This document shows positions 35,636 to 44,803 of a DNA stretch of 64,000 bases, in pieces. This DNA is from an uncultured Bacteroidales bacterium (GTDB lineage Bacteria; Bacteroidota; Bacteroidia; Bacteroidales; Paludibacteraceae). The stretch is from the NCBI GenBank assembly GCA_937910305.1, contig CALEPS010000167.1, forward strand, positions 1 to 64,000, given 5' to 3'. The position numbers and the translations under genes are program-made. The notes beneath the pieces were generated by a model, which worked only from the letters and a program-made list of their open reading frames with translations, searched no databases and was not told the DNA's origin. Position 1 is the stretch's first letter. Every line of letters begins with the position of its first letter.

Positions 35636-36940
35636 TTACCTTCTCCTTCCGCCCATCTGCTGCACTTTGCGCATCATTTTTGCGGTCTGGTCAAACTGCT
35701 TGAGGAATCTGTTGAGAGCCACTATATCCACCCCGGCTCCGCGTGCTATACGCGCCTTTCTGCTGCCGTTCAGCAGCGATGGGTTAGCACGCTCTGCAGG
35801 CGTCATGGAGTTGATCATTGCTTCAATCGGTTTGAACGCGTCGTCACTGATCTCCACGCCCTTCAGCGCCTTGTCCATGCCCGGTATCATACCCATCAGG
35901 TCCTTCATCGAGCCCATCTTCTTAATCTGCGCCAACTGAGAGAGAAAATCATTGAAGTCAAACTGGTTCTTGGCGATTTTCTTGCTGATACGGCGGGCTT
36001 CGGCTTCATCGTACTGCTCCTGCGCACGCTCTACGAGCGAAACGACATCACCCATACCGAGAATACGGTCCGCCATACGCGCCGGATGGAAGACGTCAAG
36101 CGCCTCCATCTTTTCGCCCGTTCCGATGAACTTGATTGGTTTGTCCACCACCGAACGTATAGAGAGCGCCGCACCGCCGCGGGCGTCACCGTCCAACTTG
36201 GTCAGTACCACGCCATCAAAATCAATGCGGTCGTTAAACTCTTTTGCGGTGTTGACGGCGTCCTGACCGGTCATGGCATCCACTACGAACAGCGTCTCGC
36301 TTGGCGTGATAGCCTCTTTGATAGACGCTATCTCCTGCATCATCTGTTCATCCACAGCCAGACGGCCGGCAGTATCGATGATCACCACGTCATAACCCAT
36401 CCGCTTTGCCTCAGCGATAGCGGCTTGGGCTTTCTTCACGGGGTTCGCTTCATCCAGCCCCAAATAGACATTCGCCTTGATCTGCTCGCCCAACACGCGC
36501 AACTGCTCGATAGCCGCAGGTCTGTACACATCGCAGGCCACGAGCATGACGCGTTTGTTCTTTTTCGTCTGGAGATAGTTCGCCAGTTTGGCGGCAAAAG
36601 TCGTCTTACCGCTACCCTGCAGACCGGACATCAGAATAACTGCCGGATTGCCTTTCAGGTTCAGTTCCTGCGCCTCACCGCCCATCAGTTCCGCCAGTTC
36701 GTCGTGCGTGATCTTGATCATCAGTTGCCCCGGACGAACGGCATTGATGACGTTCTGTCCGATTGCTTTTTCCTTCACGCGGTCGGTAAACTGCTTTGCC
36801 GTCTTGTAGTTCACATCCGCTTCCAGCAGCGCCTTGCGGATGTCTTTGACGGTTTCCGCAATATTGATCTCGGTGATACGCCCCTCACCTTTGAGGATCT
36901 TAAAACTCCGTTCTAATCGTTCGCTTAAGTTATCAAACAT
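35636..36940 (-). CDS. ffh: Signal recognition particle protein Ffh
   Basis: Ffh binds signal sequences and SRP RNA and docks with FtsY. The 434-residue protein has the N domain, G1 GLQGSGKTTFAAKLANYL, DVYRPAAIEQL, DTAGRLAVDEQMM, TKLDGDARGG, GTGEKMEALDVFHP and a Met-rich M domain (MKDLMGMIPGMDKAL, MINSMTPAERANP) ending VQQMGGRRR. It has its own promoter at 36983-37014 and is the first gene of the cluster that continues to rsmE and the PAP2 gene. Confidence 0.96.
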   Translation of the reverse strand: MFDNLSERLERSFKILKGEGRITEINIAETVKDIRKALLEADVNYKTAKQFTDRVKEKAIGQNVINAVRPGQLMIKITHDELAELMGGEAQELNLKGNPAVILMSGLQGSGKTTFAAKLANYLQTKKNKRVMLVACDVYRPAAIEQLRVLGEQIKANVYLGLDEANPVKKAQAAIAEAKRMGYDVVIIDTAGRLAVDEQMMQEIASIKEAITPSETLFVVDAMTGQDAVNTAKEFNDRIDFDGVVLTKLDGDARGGAALSIRSVVDKPIKFIGTGEKMEALDVFHPARMADRILGMGDVVSLVERAQEQYDEAEARRISKKIAKNQFDFNDFLSQLAQIKKMGSMKDLMGMIPGMDKALKGVEISDDAFKPIEAMINSMTPAERANPSLLNGSRKARIARGAGVDIVALNRFLKQFDQTAKMMRKVQQMGGRRR

Positions 36941-36982
36941 TCTTATTGCTTATTAAATATTTACCCAATATAAATTAGGCTG

Positions 36983-37014
36983 CAAAGATACAATATTTTT
37001 TTGACATATGCAAG
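36983..37014 (-). promoter_or_regulatory. Promoter for ffh
   Basis: Minus-strand CTTG (37014-37011), 20 bp, TATCTTTG (36990-36983), with extended upstream box CTTGCATATGTC. Confidence 0.75.
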
Positions 37015-37059
37015 AAGCGGTGCAAATTAGGTCCAAAATTTCATAATTTTACAAAAAAA

Positions 37060-37091
37060 TTTGCGTATATAAAAAAAAAGCAGTACCTTTG
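37060..37091 (+). promoter_or_regulatory. Promoter for tRNA-Ser
   Basis: TTTG (37060-37063), 20 bp, TACCTTTG (37084-37091), 14 bp before the tRNA. Confidence 0.85.
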
Positions 37092-37104
37092 CACCCGCTT
37101 TTTA

Positions 37105-37193
37105 GGAGAGTTGTCTGAGTGGTCGAAAGAGCCGCACTCGAAATGCGGTATACGCATTACGTCGTATCGGGGGTTCGAATCCCTCACTCTCCG
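37105..37193 (+). tRNA. tRNA-Ser(CGA)
   Basis: An 89-nt class II tRNA. Acceptor arms GGAGAGT (37105-37111) and ACTCTCC (37186-37192), anticodon stem CCGCA/TGCGG with loop CTCGAAA (anticodon CGA), a long variable arm and T-loop GGTTCGAATCC. CCA is not encoded. The 3' half borders the provirus integrase and is the likely attachment site. Confidence 0.93.
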
Positions 37194-37270
37194 CAAACGC
37201 TGTAAATCAATGGTTTACGGCGTTCATTGTAAAAAATCGGGTAAAAATCGGGTAAAAATCGGGTAAAACC
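37194..37270 (+). repeat. Triple 11-bp direct repeat and inverted repeat beside the attachment site
   Basis: An inverted repeat CGCTGTAAATC / GGTTTACGGCG (37198-37222) is followed by three perfect copies of AAAATCGGGTA (37233-37243, 37244-37254, 37255-37265). Tandem repeats between att and int are typical arm-type integrase or excisionase sites; that role is inferred. Confidence 0.75.
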
Positions 37271-37350
37271 GTTTTTCGACTCCCTCCCCGAAAATGCTAA
37301 TAGGTGTAAATTTCTTCTGCTCTGTCCGGCACATAGCAGAAGAAAAAAAA

Positions 37351-38616
37351 ATGCCTTCAACTCTCACAATTCAGCAGACCTCTGCCAATTTCGTTCCAGC
37401 AGATTTGCGTCATGACACTAACGGATGGTATATTGTATACTATGCGTTCAATCCCATTATCTCCAAACTTGAAATGAAGAGGATTAAACTTAATCTTCTT
37501 AAAAAACGCTGCCGCTCTATGGTTGAGTTCAAAGTGCAAGTAAATGACATTATGCGCACGATTGACAACCAACTGCGCACCGCTGCGCTCAACTCCGTGC
37601 AAAACGTGGCGGCTACACCGGCAACTTACATTCCGGAAGTTGCTACTGTTGCCGCACCTGCTCCCGTAGTTGCTCCCCTATCAGCACCATCAGCACCTGT
37701 TAGCGAGAATGTCCGCTACTATAAGACGCTTGATGAGGTAACGCGCATATTCGTGACGGAGAAAGAAAAAGAGTTGCGCAATAGCACCATGCGCAGCTAT
37801 AAGAGTTTCTGCCACATGTTGCGTGAATGGGCAAACGAACACTACCCATCTATAAAAATGAGTATGTTCGAGCGCGCGCACGCGGTAGAGTTCTTGGATG
37901 ACATGGCAGCAAAAGGACTCGGACCAAACACCTACAACAACATGATCCGTCTGGGTAGCGTGCTGTTCATTTGGGCAAAAGCGAAGTGCTACGCTCGCGA
38001 AAATCCCTTTGACGGACAGAAACGCAAGCGCGTACTGGAGAAAACGCGCACCATCATCAAGCCGGAACATCAAGCCCTCATCGACAAATGGTTTGCTGAC
38101 AACCTGCCGGAAATGCGTATCGTTTGCCGTTTGGTATATACCTCCCTGCTCCGTCCTATAGAGATTACGCGCGTGCAGGTAAAGCAGATTGACTTTGTAA
38201 ACCATTGCATCCGTATGCCGAGGGAGAAAACCAAGACATGGGAGGCTCGTGAAGGGCGACTTGATGCAGAGTTGGAGGACATGCTCCGTAAACACATACA
38301 AGGTGCTAATCCGGACGATTACCTGTTCTGCGACAGCGTTTGGCGTTGTGGCAAGAAATCCATGGGAAACGGCACCTATGGCAAAGCATGGGACAGAATG
38401 AGGAAAGCCCTCAGACTGCCCCAAGAGTATCAGCTCTATTCTCTCAAAGATACGGCTATAAATAGCATGCTCAAAGCAGGTGTAGATGATCTGTCCGTTA
38501 TGCAGGCGGCCGGTCACAAGGATTTGAGCATGACCACCATCTACGCGAACCACCATGACGATAAACTGATTGCAAACCTCAATCAGAAAGCACCGAAGTT
38601 CGCGGTAAATCAATGA
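37351..38616 (+). CDS. Tyrosine recombinase (phage integrase)
   Basis: The 421-residue protein has an N-terminal beta region, an Ala/Pro/Val-rich linker (about 95-125), a SAM-like core-binding domain and a C-terminal catalytic domain. Visible are the first Arg in YTSLLRPIEITRVQ, AGHKDLSMTTIYANH with the catalytic His and the Tyr nucleophile, and YSLKDTAINSML where classical enzymes have HxLRHT. This Tyr-x-x-Lys version is usual in a Bacteroidetes integrase group. The ATG at 37351 after a purine-rich stretch is preferred to an upstream ATG at 37294. The gene faces the tail genes and ends 3 bp before the end of the tail-tip gene. Confidence 0.9.
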   Translation: MPSTLTIQQTSANFVPADLRHDTNGWYIVYYAFNPIISKLEMKRIKLNLLKKRCRSMVEFKVQVNDIMRTIDNQLRTAALNSVQNVAATPATYIPEVATVAAPAPVVAPLSAPSAPVSENVRYYKTLDEVTRIFVTEKEKELRNSTMRSYKSFCHMLREWANEHYPSIKMSMFERAHAVEFLDDMAAKGLGPNTYNNMIRLGSVLFIWAKAKCYARENPFDGQKRKRVLEKTRTIIKPEHQALIDKWFADNLPEMRIVCRLVYTSLLRPIEITRVQVKQIDFVNHCIRMPREKTKTWEAREGRLDAELEDMLRKHIQGANPDDYLFCDSVWRCGKKSMGNGTYGKAWDRMRKALRLPQEYQLYSLKDTAINSMLKAGVDDLSVMQAAGHKDLSMTTIYANHHDDKLIANLNQKAPKFAVNQ

Positions 38617-38619
38617 CAG

Positions 38620-40416
38620 TCATTCATCAAGAACGGGGTAAAATGTCCCTTTGAGTAACTGGGACATCCCGTTCTCGGTAAATGTAGCCGTAATCTTCTC
38701 GCACACATAGCGTTTGCCATAGATGATAAAAAGGGAGCGCACATTAGGGATGTCATCCGCAAGGAACTTAAACGTATATTTCTTGGTGGGGTCAATCTTA
38801 TGCGGATCTTTATAGTCCCCAAACGTATTGGAATTAAGCGACAGCGACCAATCATGCCTGATGTAGGTCCAATCCGGATAGAATGTAACCACATCAATAT
38901 GAGGATGTCTGTAAGTGCTATATGTGTCCTCTCCGGACCAAAAGCCTACGTATATCTTATCAAGAAACTCCTCATCCTCTTTGGCAAAGTCCATTTCCTT
39001 GATACAATAATCAGGCTCGGGAGCAAGATGCGCCATTGCTTCCGTCCAATCAGAGAAACCATTATAGGGCTTAGCTGACTTTTCATTACGAAGGTCGGGC
39101 ATTTCCAAGAAAATGACCTGCCCCTTCAGCGGCTCCGTATCGTCCAGCCACACGGGGACAATCCTTAATTCCTTTGTTTCCCCTCCCTCATTTACCATAC
39201 GCGGCTCAAAAGAGTTCACAATTTGGGGTGCAACATAGTACTTAAAATACGTGATAGGCTCACCCTCTATATCTGACTCATAAAGTTTAACCGTGTTCGT
39301 CACACGACCTATAACATATCTATCAATATCCCTGCAATACCACAAACGACTAATAGCACCTACGACAACCCTTTCAGCTTCCCTCTCTTGATAGTTTCCA
39401 TTGATACCCGCCAACGAAAGCTCTGAAACCTCGTCATATTCCTTATATAGCGATGTCCCCAAGCCTTTCCAAAACTTGATAAATTCGGGGTTGTGGTAGT
39501 ATTTCCACATACGATGGCTGCAATCAGCATATTTTATGTTAGTGCAGCCTTTGTATTTGCAATCTCCGGCATCCTGCGTAGCCATCTCGTAATCATTCAA
39601 AATATGTTGGAGTTGTGTAGTACCACAACTCTCTATCACATGACGGCTAAACCGGAATGTAACTTTCCGCTGCAAGCGGTCTATATCAAATTCGCAGTTC
39701 ATCAGCAACTCAAGTTCCTCTAAAAACTCTGTCATCGTCCAATGCGGCAGCGCACGCGCAAAGTTCGCTATATTCCATGCAGCAGGCAAAGTATTGCACA
39801 CTAACAAATATCGGTAATTACTATTCTCCCATGGGGAGAAATCATAGGAATAATTAAGCACATCACACATCTTCTTCACAAGCCAAAGCATGTAAGGTTG
39901 GAAGGACAACTTGTTACAGTTCCAAGTTGCTCCGGAAGAAGATAGATTGATTTTGTTCTGAATGTTGCCGCTTGAATTGTTCACCCAAGGCAGAGCCACA
40001 TAATCCGTTCTGCGATTGACGGTGTTTACAGGGTTGTTTGCCGGTGTTGTGTCCGGGTAGCCCAATTCCAGTTCGTTGATATAGACATCATCGAACGAAG
40101 AAACGAAGTTTGTAGCAGAGCGTCCTTCGAGGAATTGGGTTTTGACCTGCACATCATCCAACTCCGTGACCGTAATAGATCCTTTCTTGTAGAAAGATTT
40201 GTCCCGGAGTTCACACTCTAAAAGGAGCGTTCCCTTCTCCACATCCTTGCGCGTGATATGCCCGAAGATAGCTATGTTCTGAGGGCAGTCCTTCAGCGGA
40301 AAAGTAATAGCCAACGAATAACTGTCAGCCCCCGAAAAGTAGCGGTTTTCGGAAATAAATTCAAAGGTGGATTTCTCTTTAAGAGCCGCCACCATGCCGT
40401 TTATTAGAATTGTCAT
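38620..40416 (-). CDS. Phage tail-tip / hub-type protein
   Basis: A 598-residue protein directly after the tape measure (ATGA overlap), the place where tailed phages encode distal tail and tail-associated hub proteins. It is mostly beta-type sequence with many aromatic residues and opens MTILINGMVAALKEKSTFEF. It contains ALPHWTMTEFLEELELLMNC, reminiscent of the ring domain of hub proteins (a helix followed by FDIDRLQRKVTFRF). The same kind of gene is found after the tape measure in Bacteroidetes phages. The exact role is inferred from position. Confidence 0.7.
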   Translation of the reverse strand: MTILINGMVAALKEKSTFEFISENRYFSGADSYSLAITFPLKDCPQNIAIFGHITRKDVEKGTLLLECELRDKSFYKKGSITVTELDDVQVKTQFLEGRSATNFVSSFDDVYINELELGYPDTTPANNPVNTVNRRTDYVALPWVNNSSGNIQNKINLSSSGATWNCNKLSFQPYMLWLVKKMCDVLNYSYDFSPWENSNYRYLLVCNTLPAAWNIANFARALPHWTMTEFLEELELLMNCEFDIDRLQRKVTFRFSRHVIESCGTTQLQHILNDYEMATQDAGDCKYKGCTNIKYADCSHRMWKYYHNPEFIKFWKGLGTSLYKEYDEVSELSLAGINGNYQEREAERVVVGAISRLWYCRDIDRYVIGRVTNTVKLYESDIEGEPITYFKYYVAPQIVNSFEPRMVNEGGETKELRIVPVWLDDTEPLKGQVIFLEMPDLRNEKSAKPYNGFSDWTEAMAHLAPEPDYCIKEMDFAKEDEEFLDKIYVGFWSGEDTYSTYRHPHIDVVTFYPDWTYIRHDWSLSLNSNTFGDYKDPHKIDPTKKYTFKFLADDIPNVRSLFIIYGKRYVCEKITATFTENGMSQLLKGTFYPVLDE

Positions 40417-43400
40417 TGCCTGCGTGATTTAGGGGTTTTGTTCTTCATAAGTTGATCATACTCCTCTTGCGCCTTCATTATACCCTTGTCGCCGGTAACT
40501 GTGTTCACCGTTACAAAGGGTTCGTTAAGGCGTTCGCCAAGGCTCTTCATCGTTGAGCTGTACGAGGCTACGGCGGCAGCCGTGGCCGCAAGAGTACGCT
40601 CCAGCCGTCCGTCCTGTGAGGCTTGTGCAATAACGGTGGGTGCTGTTATTTGCCGGGACACATCCGAGGACGAAAGCACACCCATTTTATTGGTGCGCTG
40701 CGCGTAATCAAGTGTGTTCACCATTGCGCGTGCTTGCGGATTAGCAAGTAGCTGCTGCGAGGCAACCCACTCACCGGCATGGACTACGCCGACTTCCTTA
40801 TATTTAGGACCGGCAGGAGTAAATCCACCCTCGGCATAGCCTTGCGATTCAGACGCTTGTTGTTGCTTCTTAATGGACGCAATCTGTATTGCTCCGGCAG
40901 CAACGGCCATAGCAGCTGCAATAGGCGCCATGATAAAGCCGACCATAGGAATTGCGGCAGCCGAAGAGTAAGCAGAAATGGCAGACATGGCAGTCTGCGC
41001 AACGGCTTGGATGACCTGCATAGCAAACATCTTTTTGTTTGCCTCGGCTTTAGCCTTGGCTATATCCTTTTGCTTTTGCTGCTCCAGTTGTACCTCTTGA
41101 TACTTATTGCCCTCGGCGGCTGAAATCTGGGCGTCATACGAGGTTTGAATTTTGGCTGTCTCAATATCAAGTTCCGCCTGTATCATATCGGAAATACCGG
41201 AGAAGATGGATGACATACCGCTTAATATCGTATCGAGTGCACCTGTGAAAGCCTGCCCACCATCAGACTTGAGCCAATCTGCGATATCATCAATGGCCGC
41301 TCGATAGGATTTGCCCATCTCCTTTGCGTTCTTGACGTTGTATTTCCGACCGAGACGGTATTTCGCTTCTTGGAAAGCGCGCTCAATCTTGAGCCGATCC
41401 TTGGCATTATCACCGACCGCTTTGAGCATTTGCGCCTGTACAAGCTCCAGCGCGTGCAGGTCGCGCTCATAGCTTTCCGTGTCGGTGGTTTGATATGCCC
41501 TTGTGAAATACTCTTGGCGGAACTTCTTCTGTAGGCGTTTGTCCTCCTGCAAATGCTTCTGTTGATACCGTAGAGAAGTATCGTGATAGTTCTTTTCCGC
41601 TTTCAAACGCTCCTTTGAACCTTCCTCATACAATCCGGCAACCTTGCGCAGGTGTTCCAGCTCTGCAAGTTCAATCGCATTTTGGTACTGCCGTGCAGAC
41701 AGTTCCCCATCCATATACCTCTGCTGAAGAACGGCCATGATACCCTTGTATGCCTGTTCTTCCTGTTGCGCCGTTCCCTCAATGGCATTGTTCTTTTGCT
41801 TCTTCAAAGCCTCATAGTATGCGGCTTCGATAGTGACTTGCTCATTGCCAGCAAGGTCGGTATGAGCAAGTTTCTTCTTGTTATACTCAACCTCGATTTC
41901 GAGCATACGCTTGGTGTAGGTTTCGTAATCGGCTTCCCCTTTTGCATAAGCAATGCGATTGAGGGCTTGCTCACGCTCTTTCCAATCATCTTCGGCTTGG
42001 AATTTGTTGGTTTTGCCATTCTTCTTGTCATCGCCAACCGGCAACGGCGCACCAGACTTTGGAGCGGGCGAAGGTGTAGGCGCGTCGATACTTATACCTG
42101 ACGCCACATCTTCCAACTCTTGCCATTGCTTTTTGAGTTGGTGAATATGACGGTTATTAGCGCGAATTTGCTTTTGCAAATCCATCTCTGCTTTCTCTGA
42201 CCGTTTTTTCTGCGCTTCATCTCCCTTGGCTGCGGACGCTCTTGCGTCGTCGATAATCCTATTAAATGCGGCATTCTGCTCCTCTAATTTCTTAATCTCA
42301 TCTTCTAAAGGTATTTGCTGCGTGGCAATCTCCTCCAGTTTCTCTTGGTTCATCTTCATACGGATGGACTGCTTGAGAGAAACGAGGTAGTTATCAAGGG
42401 CCTCCTTGTTGTCATTGATCAACTTGCCCTCGTCGGTTAGAGACGCGTGATATTCCGGCACAATCTCCTGCAAGCGTTTAAGTGCCTCCCTGCGCTTTTC
42501 AAGTGAAAGGTTGCTATTATTTACAACCTTGGTAAGACTTGTAACGCTTGCAGCCTGTTTGGCATACTCCTCATCAATAGATTTGTTGTGTGCATTGATT
42601 TGCTCCTGCACTCGAAGTTGCCTTTTCTGCGCCTCCGTGAGTTTGTTCTGCTCTTTGCTTGTCTCCTTCTGACGCTTGATAAAAGCGGCAAGTGCCACAC
42701 CTGCCCCGACAACGGCAGCGGCGAGCAATCCCCATGGATTAGTAAGCATTGTGGCATTAAGAAGTTTCATGGCAGCATTGGCACGGACTACGTTGCCGGT
42801 CATCCGGTTATATGCAACGGATGCCGCCAGAACCGCGACGCGGTGGACGTGCATTATTGCAGTTTTTGACGCAATCAATACTGCGTGCAACTTCTCCTTA
42901 ATCAAGGCGAGATTGACAGCCAAGGTATAGGCAGCAACTGCTGCAGCGAGTGAAGTAATTGCTGCCTTATGTTCCTTGATAAACTGCACCAGTTTAAGCA
43001 TTATACGCATAGTGGCAGATGTGGACGATATGAAATGCCCCATCACGGGCATCAGTTCTTGACCAAGGGAAATGGCCATCTCCTGAAAGCCTTTGCGTGC
43101 TTTATCCAAGCCTGCTTGCACCGTATTGTTTTGCACCTCAAATTCTTTAGAAACAGAGGTTGCATCTTCAAAGGCTTTCGCCGCTTCCTCCTGCTCCCAA
43201 ACGAGCATGTCAATATTTCCGGCAAGTGCCGAAATGACCGCAGAAGCGCGAGCACCGTTCTCACCCATGTCAGCGAACACGGGTGCAAGAACGGACATAT
43301 CGCCTAACTCGTTTAAGCGGTTGAGCAACATCAATAGACCCTCATTCGTAGAAGATTTGAGGGCGGCGTTAAACTTTTCAAGATCCATGCCTGTAGCATT

Positions 43401-44456
43401 GGCGATTTTATCGGTATTCTTGAAAAGGTTCATGATAAGTTTGGAGAGAGCGGTTGCTGACATTTCAACTTTCTGTCCTTGGGAATCAAGCACAGCGCCA
43501 AAGGCCATGACCTGCGGAACGGTCATACCTGCTTGAGCGCCAACGCCTGCAAGCCGTTGCCCGAATTGTGCCAGGTATGAAGCTCCTGCCGTGCAGTTCT
43601 GGGATAACTCGTTTATGACGGAACCAACAGCGAGGAGCGACCGTTCCGTGCCAAGCCGTGCTTCATCCCCAAATATGGACGTTAGCTTAGAAAGTTGCAA
43701 TGTCGCACCATCTCCAAGCTCATCCAACGCCACATTGATTTGGTCAGCCGCTTTTACAAAGCCCAAAACGTCCTCCTCTGAAGTTTTTCCGAGACGGCCT
43801 GCTTCTTGGGCGAGGCGATTCAGCTCGTCGCGTGACGAACGTGTGTTGATCTTCTTAAAGGCTTCGTTAAGATGTTCGACTTCGTCTGCGGTCATGCCGG
43901 TGTACTTGCGAACAGATGCCATTTCCTGCTCCATATCGGCATACATCTGAACGGCTTTCTTGCCAGCCATGACGGTTCCGGTAATGGCTGCAATGCCGCC
44001 CATGGCGACAGTCTGCCATTCCTGCCACTTGCCATTAACGCGTTCAAGGAATGTTTGGGACTTGGCAAGTTCCGCATTGACCTTGGCAATCTCGTCCTTG
44101 ACCGCTTTTATCTTTTGTGTATGTGCCTGCCATGCTGCAGATCCTCTCTCCATATAGTCAAGCTGCTTGTTCAAGGTTGCAAGGGTACGCTGCAAATCAC
44201 GCGGCGAAGCATGGTCAAGCCGTTTAAGAACGGACTCCACCTGCATTGTGGCGGACTCCATTTCTTTGATTTGCCGTTTTACATCGGCGTACTCCTTGCG
44301 TAGCTTTTTAAGCGTCACCTTGTCGCCTGCAGCGGCTGCTTTGGCAATTTCCTCAGTCAGGTTAAGTGCAGCCTTTTTAAGGTTGGCAAGCGTCTCTTGT
44401 GCTTGTTGTCCGTTGATTTGAAGATTGACGGACGCATTTGTTGAATAATCAGACAT
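40413..44456 (-). CDS. Phage tail tape measure protein
   Basis: The 1347-residue protein spans the tail tube lumen and sets tail length. Residues 1-130 are helical coiled coil, followed by a TP901-like region (MADMEQEMASVRKYTGMTAD, FGAVLDSQGQKVEMSATALS). A hydrophobic segment lies near 500-615 (AAITSLAAAVAAYTLAVNLA, NPWGLLAAAVVGAGVALAAF), then long Lys/Glu/Gln coiled coils, another hydrophobic stretch near 1140-1190, and a Gly/Pro region (YAEGGFTPAGPKY). The start MSDYSTN (44456) lies 18 bp after a phage-type promoter; a longer frame to 44558 would include the promoter. It overlaps the tail-tip gene by 4 bp. Confidence 0.92.
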   Translation of the reverse strand: MSDYSTNASVNLQINGQQAQETLANLKKAALNLTEEIAKAAAAGDKVTLKKLRKEYADVKRQIKEMESATMQVESVLKRLDHASPRDLQRTLATLNKQLDYMERGSAAWQAHTQKIKAVKDEIAKVNAELAKSQTFLERVNGKWQEWQTVAMGGIAAITGTVMAGKKAVQMYADMEQEMASVRKYTGMTADEVEHLNEAFKKINTRSSRDELNRLAQEAGRLGKTSEEDVLGFVKAADQINVALDELGDGATLQLSKLTSIFGDEARLGTERSLLAVGSVINELSQNCTAGASYLAQFGQRLAGVGAQAGMTVPQVMAFGAVLDSQGQKVEMSATALSKLIMNLFKNTDKIANATGMDLEKFNAALKSSTNEGLLMLLNRLNELGDMSVLAPVFADMGENGARASAVISALAGNIDMLVWEQEEAAKAFEDATSVSKEFEVQNNTVQAGLDKARKGFQEMAISLGQELMPVMGHFISSTSATMRIMLKLVQFIKEHKAAITSLAAAVAAYTLAVNLALIKEKLHAVLIASKTAIMHVHRVAVLAASVAYNRMTGNVVRANAAMKLLNATMLTNPWGLLAAAVVGAGVALAAFIKRQKETSKEQNKLTEAQKRQLRVQEQINAHNKSIDEEYAKQAASVTSLTKVVNNSNLSLEKRREALKRLQEIVPEYHASLTDEGKLINDNKEALDNYLVSLKQSIRMKMNQEKLEEIATQQIPLEDEIKKLEEQNAAFNRIIDDARASAAKGDEAQKKRSEKAEMDLQKQIRANNRHIHQLKKQWQELEDVASGISIDAPTPSPAPKSGAPLPVGDDKKNGKTNKFQAEDDWKEREQALNRIAYAKGEADYETYTKRMLEIEVEYNKKKLAHTDLAGNEQVTIEAAYYEALKKQKNNAIEGTAQQEEQAYKGIMAVLQQRYMDGELSARQYQNAIELAELEHLRKVAGLYEEGSKERLKAEKNYHDTSLRYQQKHLQEDKRLQKKFRQEYFTRAYQTTDTESYERDLHALELVQAQMLKAVGDNAKDRLKIERAFQEAKYRLGRKYNVKNAKEMGKSYRAAIDDIADWLKSDGGQAFTGALDTILSGMSSIFSGISDMIQAELDIETAKIQTSYDAQISAAEGNKYQEVQLEQQKQKDIAKAKAEANKKMFAMQVIQAVAQTAMSAISAYSSAAAIPMVGFIMAPIAAAMAVAAGAIQIASIKKQQQASESQGYAEGGFTPAGPKYKEVGVVHAGEWVASQQLLANPQARAMVNTLDYAQRTNKMGVLSSSDVSRQITAPTVIAQASQDGRLERTLAATAAAVASYSSTMKSLGERLNEPFVTVNTVTGDKGIMKAQEEYDQLMKNKTPKSRRQ

Positions 44457-44473
44457 ACGTTGTAATTTTTCTG

Positions 44474-44510
44474 CAAAAATACGTTGTTTCCCGGCTACGC
44501 GAAAAGACAC
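44474..44510 (-). promoter_or_regulatory. Phage structural promoter, copy 1 (tape measure)
   Basis: Minus-strand GTGTCTTTTCGC (44510-44499), 17 bp, TATTTTTG (44481-44474). Confidence 0.8.
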
Positions 44511-44577
44511 ACCGCAAAACTGGTGGAAATGCTTGTTTTTACACGAGCGGAGCGGCATTTTTACGGTGCGATTTACT

Positions 44578-44679
44578 CCAAAAATTTCAATTTGTCTTGT
44601 CTAAAAATTTTTGGAATTGCGTAATACGTTGAAAATAAGGGGATTATAAGGGGACGAAATGAAATTTTCGTCCCCTTAT
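44578..44679. terminator. Two inverted repeats upstream of the tape-measure promoter
   Basis: CCAAAAATTT / AAATTTTTGG (44578-44614) and a perfect 14-bp hairpin ATAAGGGGACGAAA / TTTCGTCCCCTTAT with 6-nt loop (44646-44679). The latter probably ends the lysis transcript. Confidence 0.65.
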
Positions 44680-44803
44680 CTGTCGAAGCACCCCCCAACC
44701 GCCCTGCTTTGTCCGCTTGTCGCGCTCACTTTGAAAAAGCGGAATATGCAAGTCGGGGTGCGCTCAAGTCTGCTCGGAAACCGAAACCTAACCTGCGGAC
44801 ATC

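Noticed and set aside
35537..36916. 459-codon frame antisense to ffh
   Set aside because: Shadow of ffh, whose motifs are complete.
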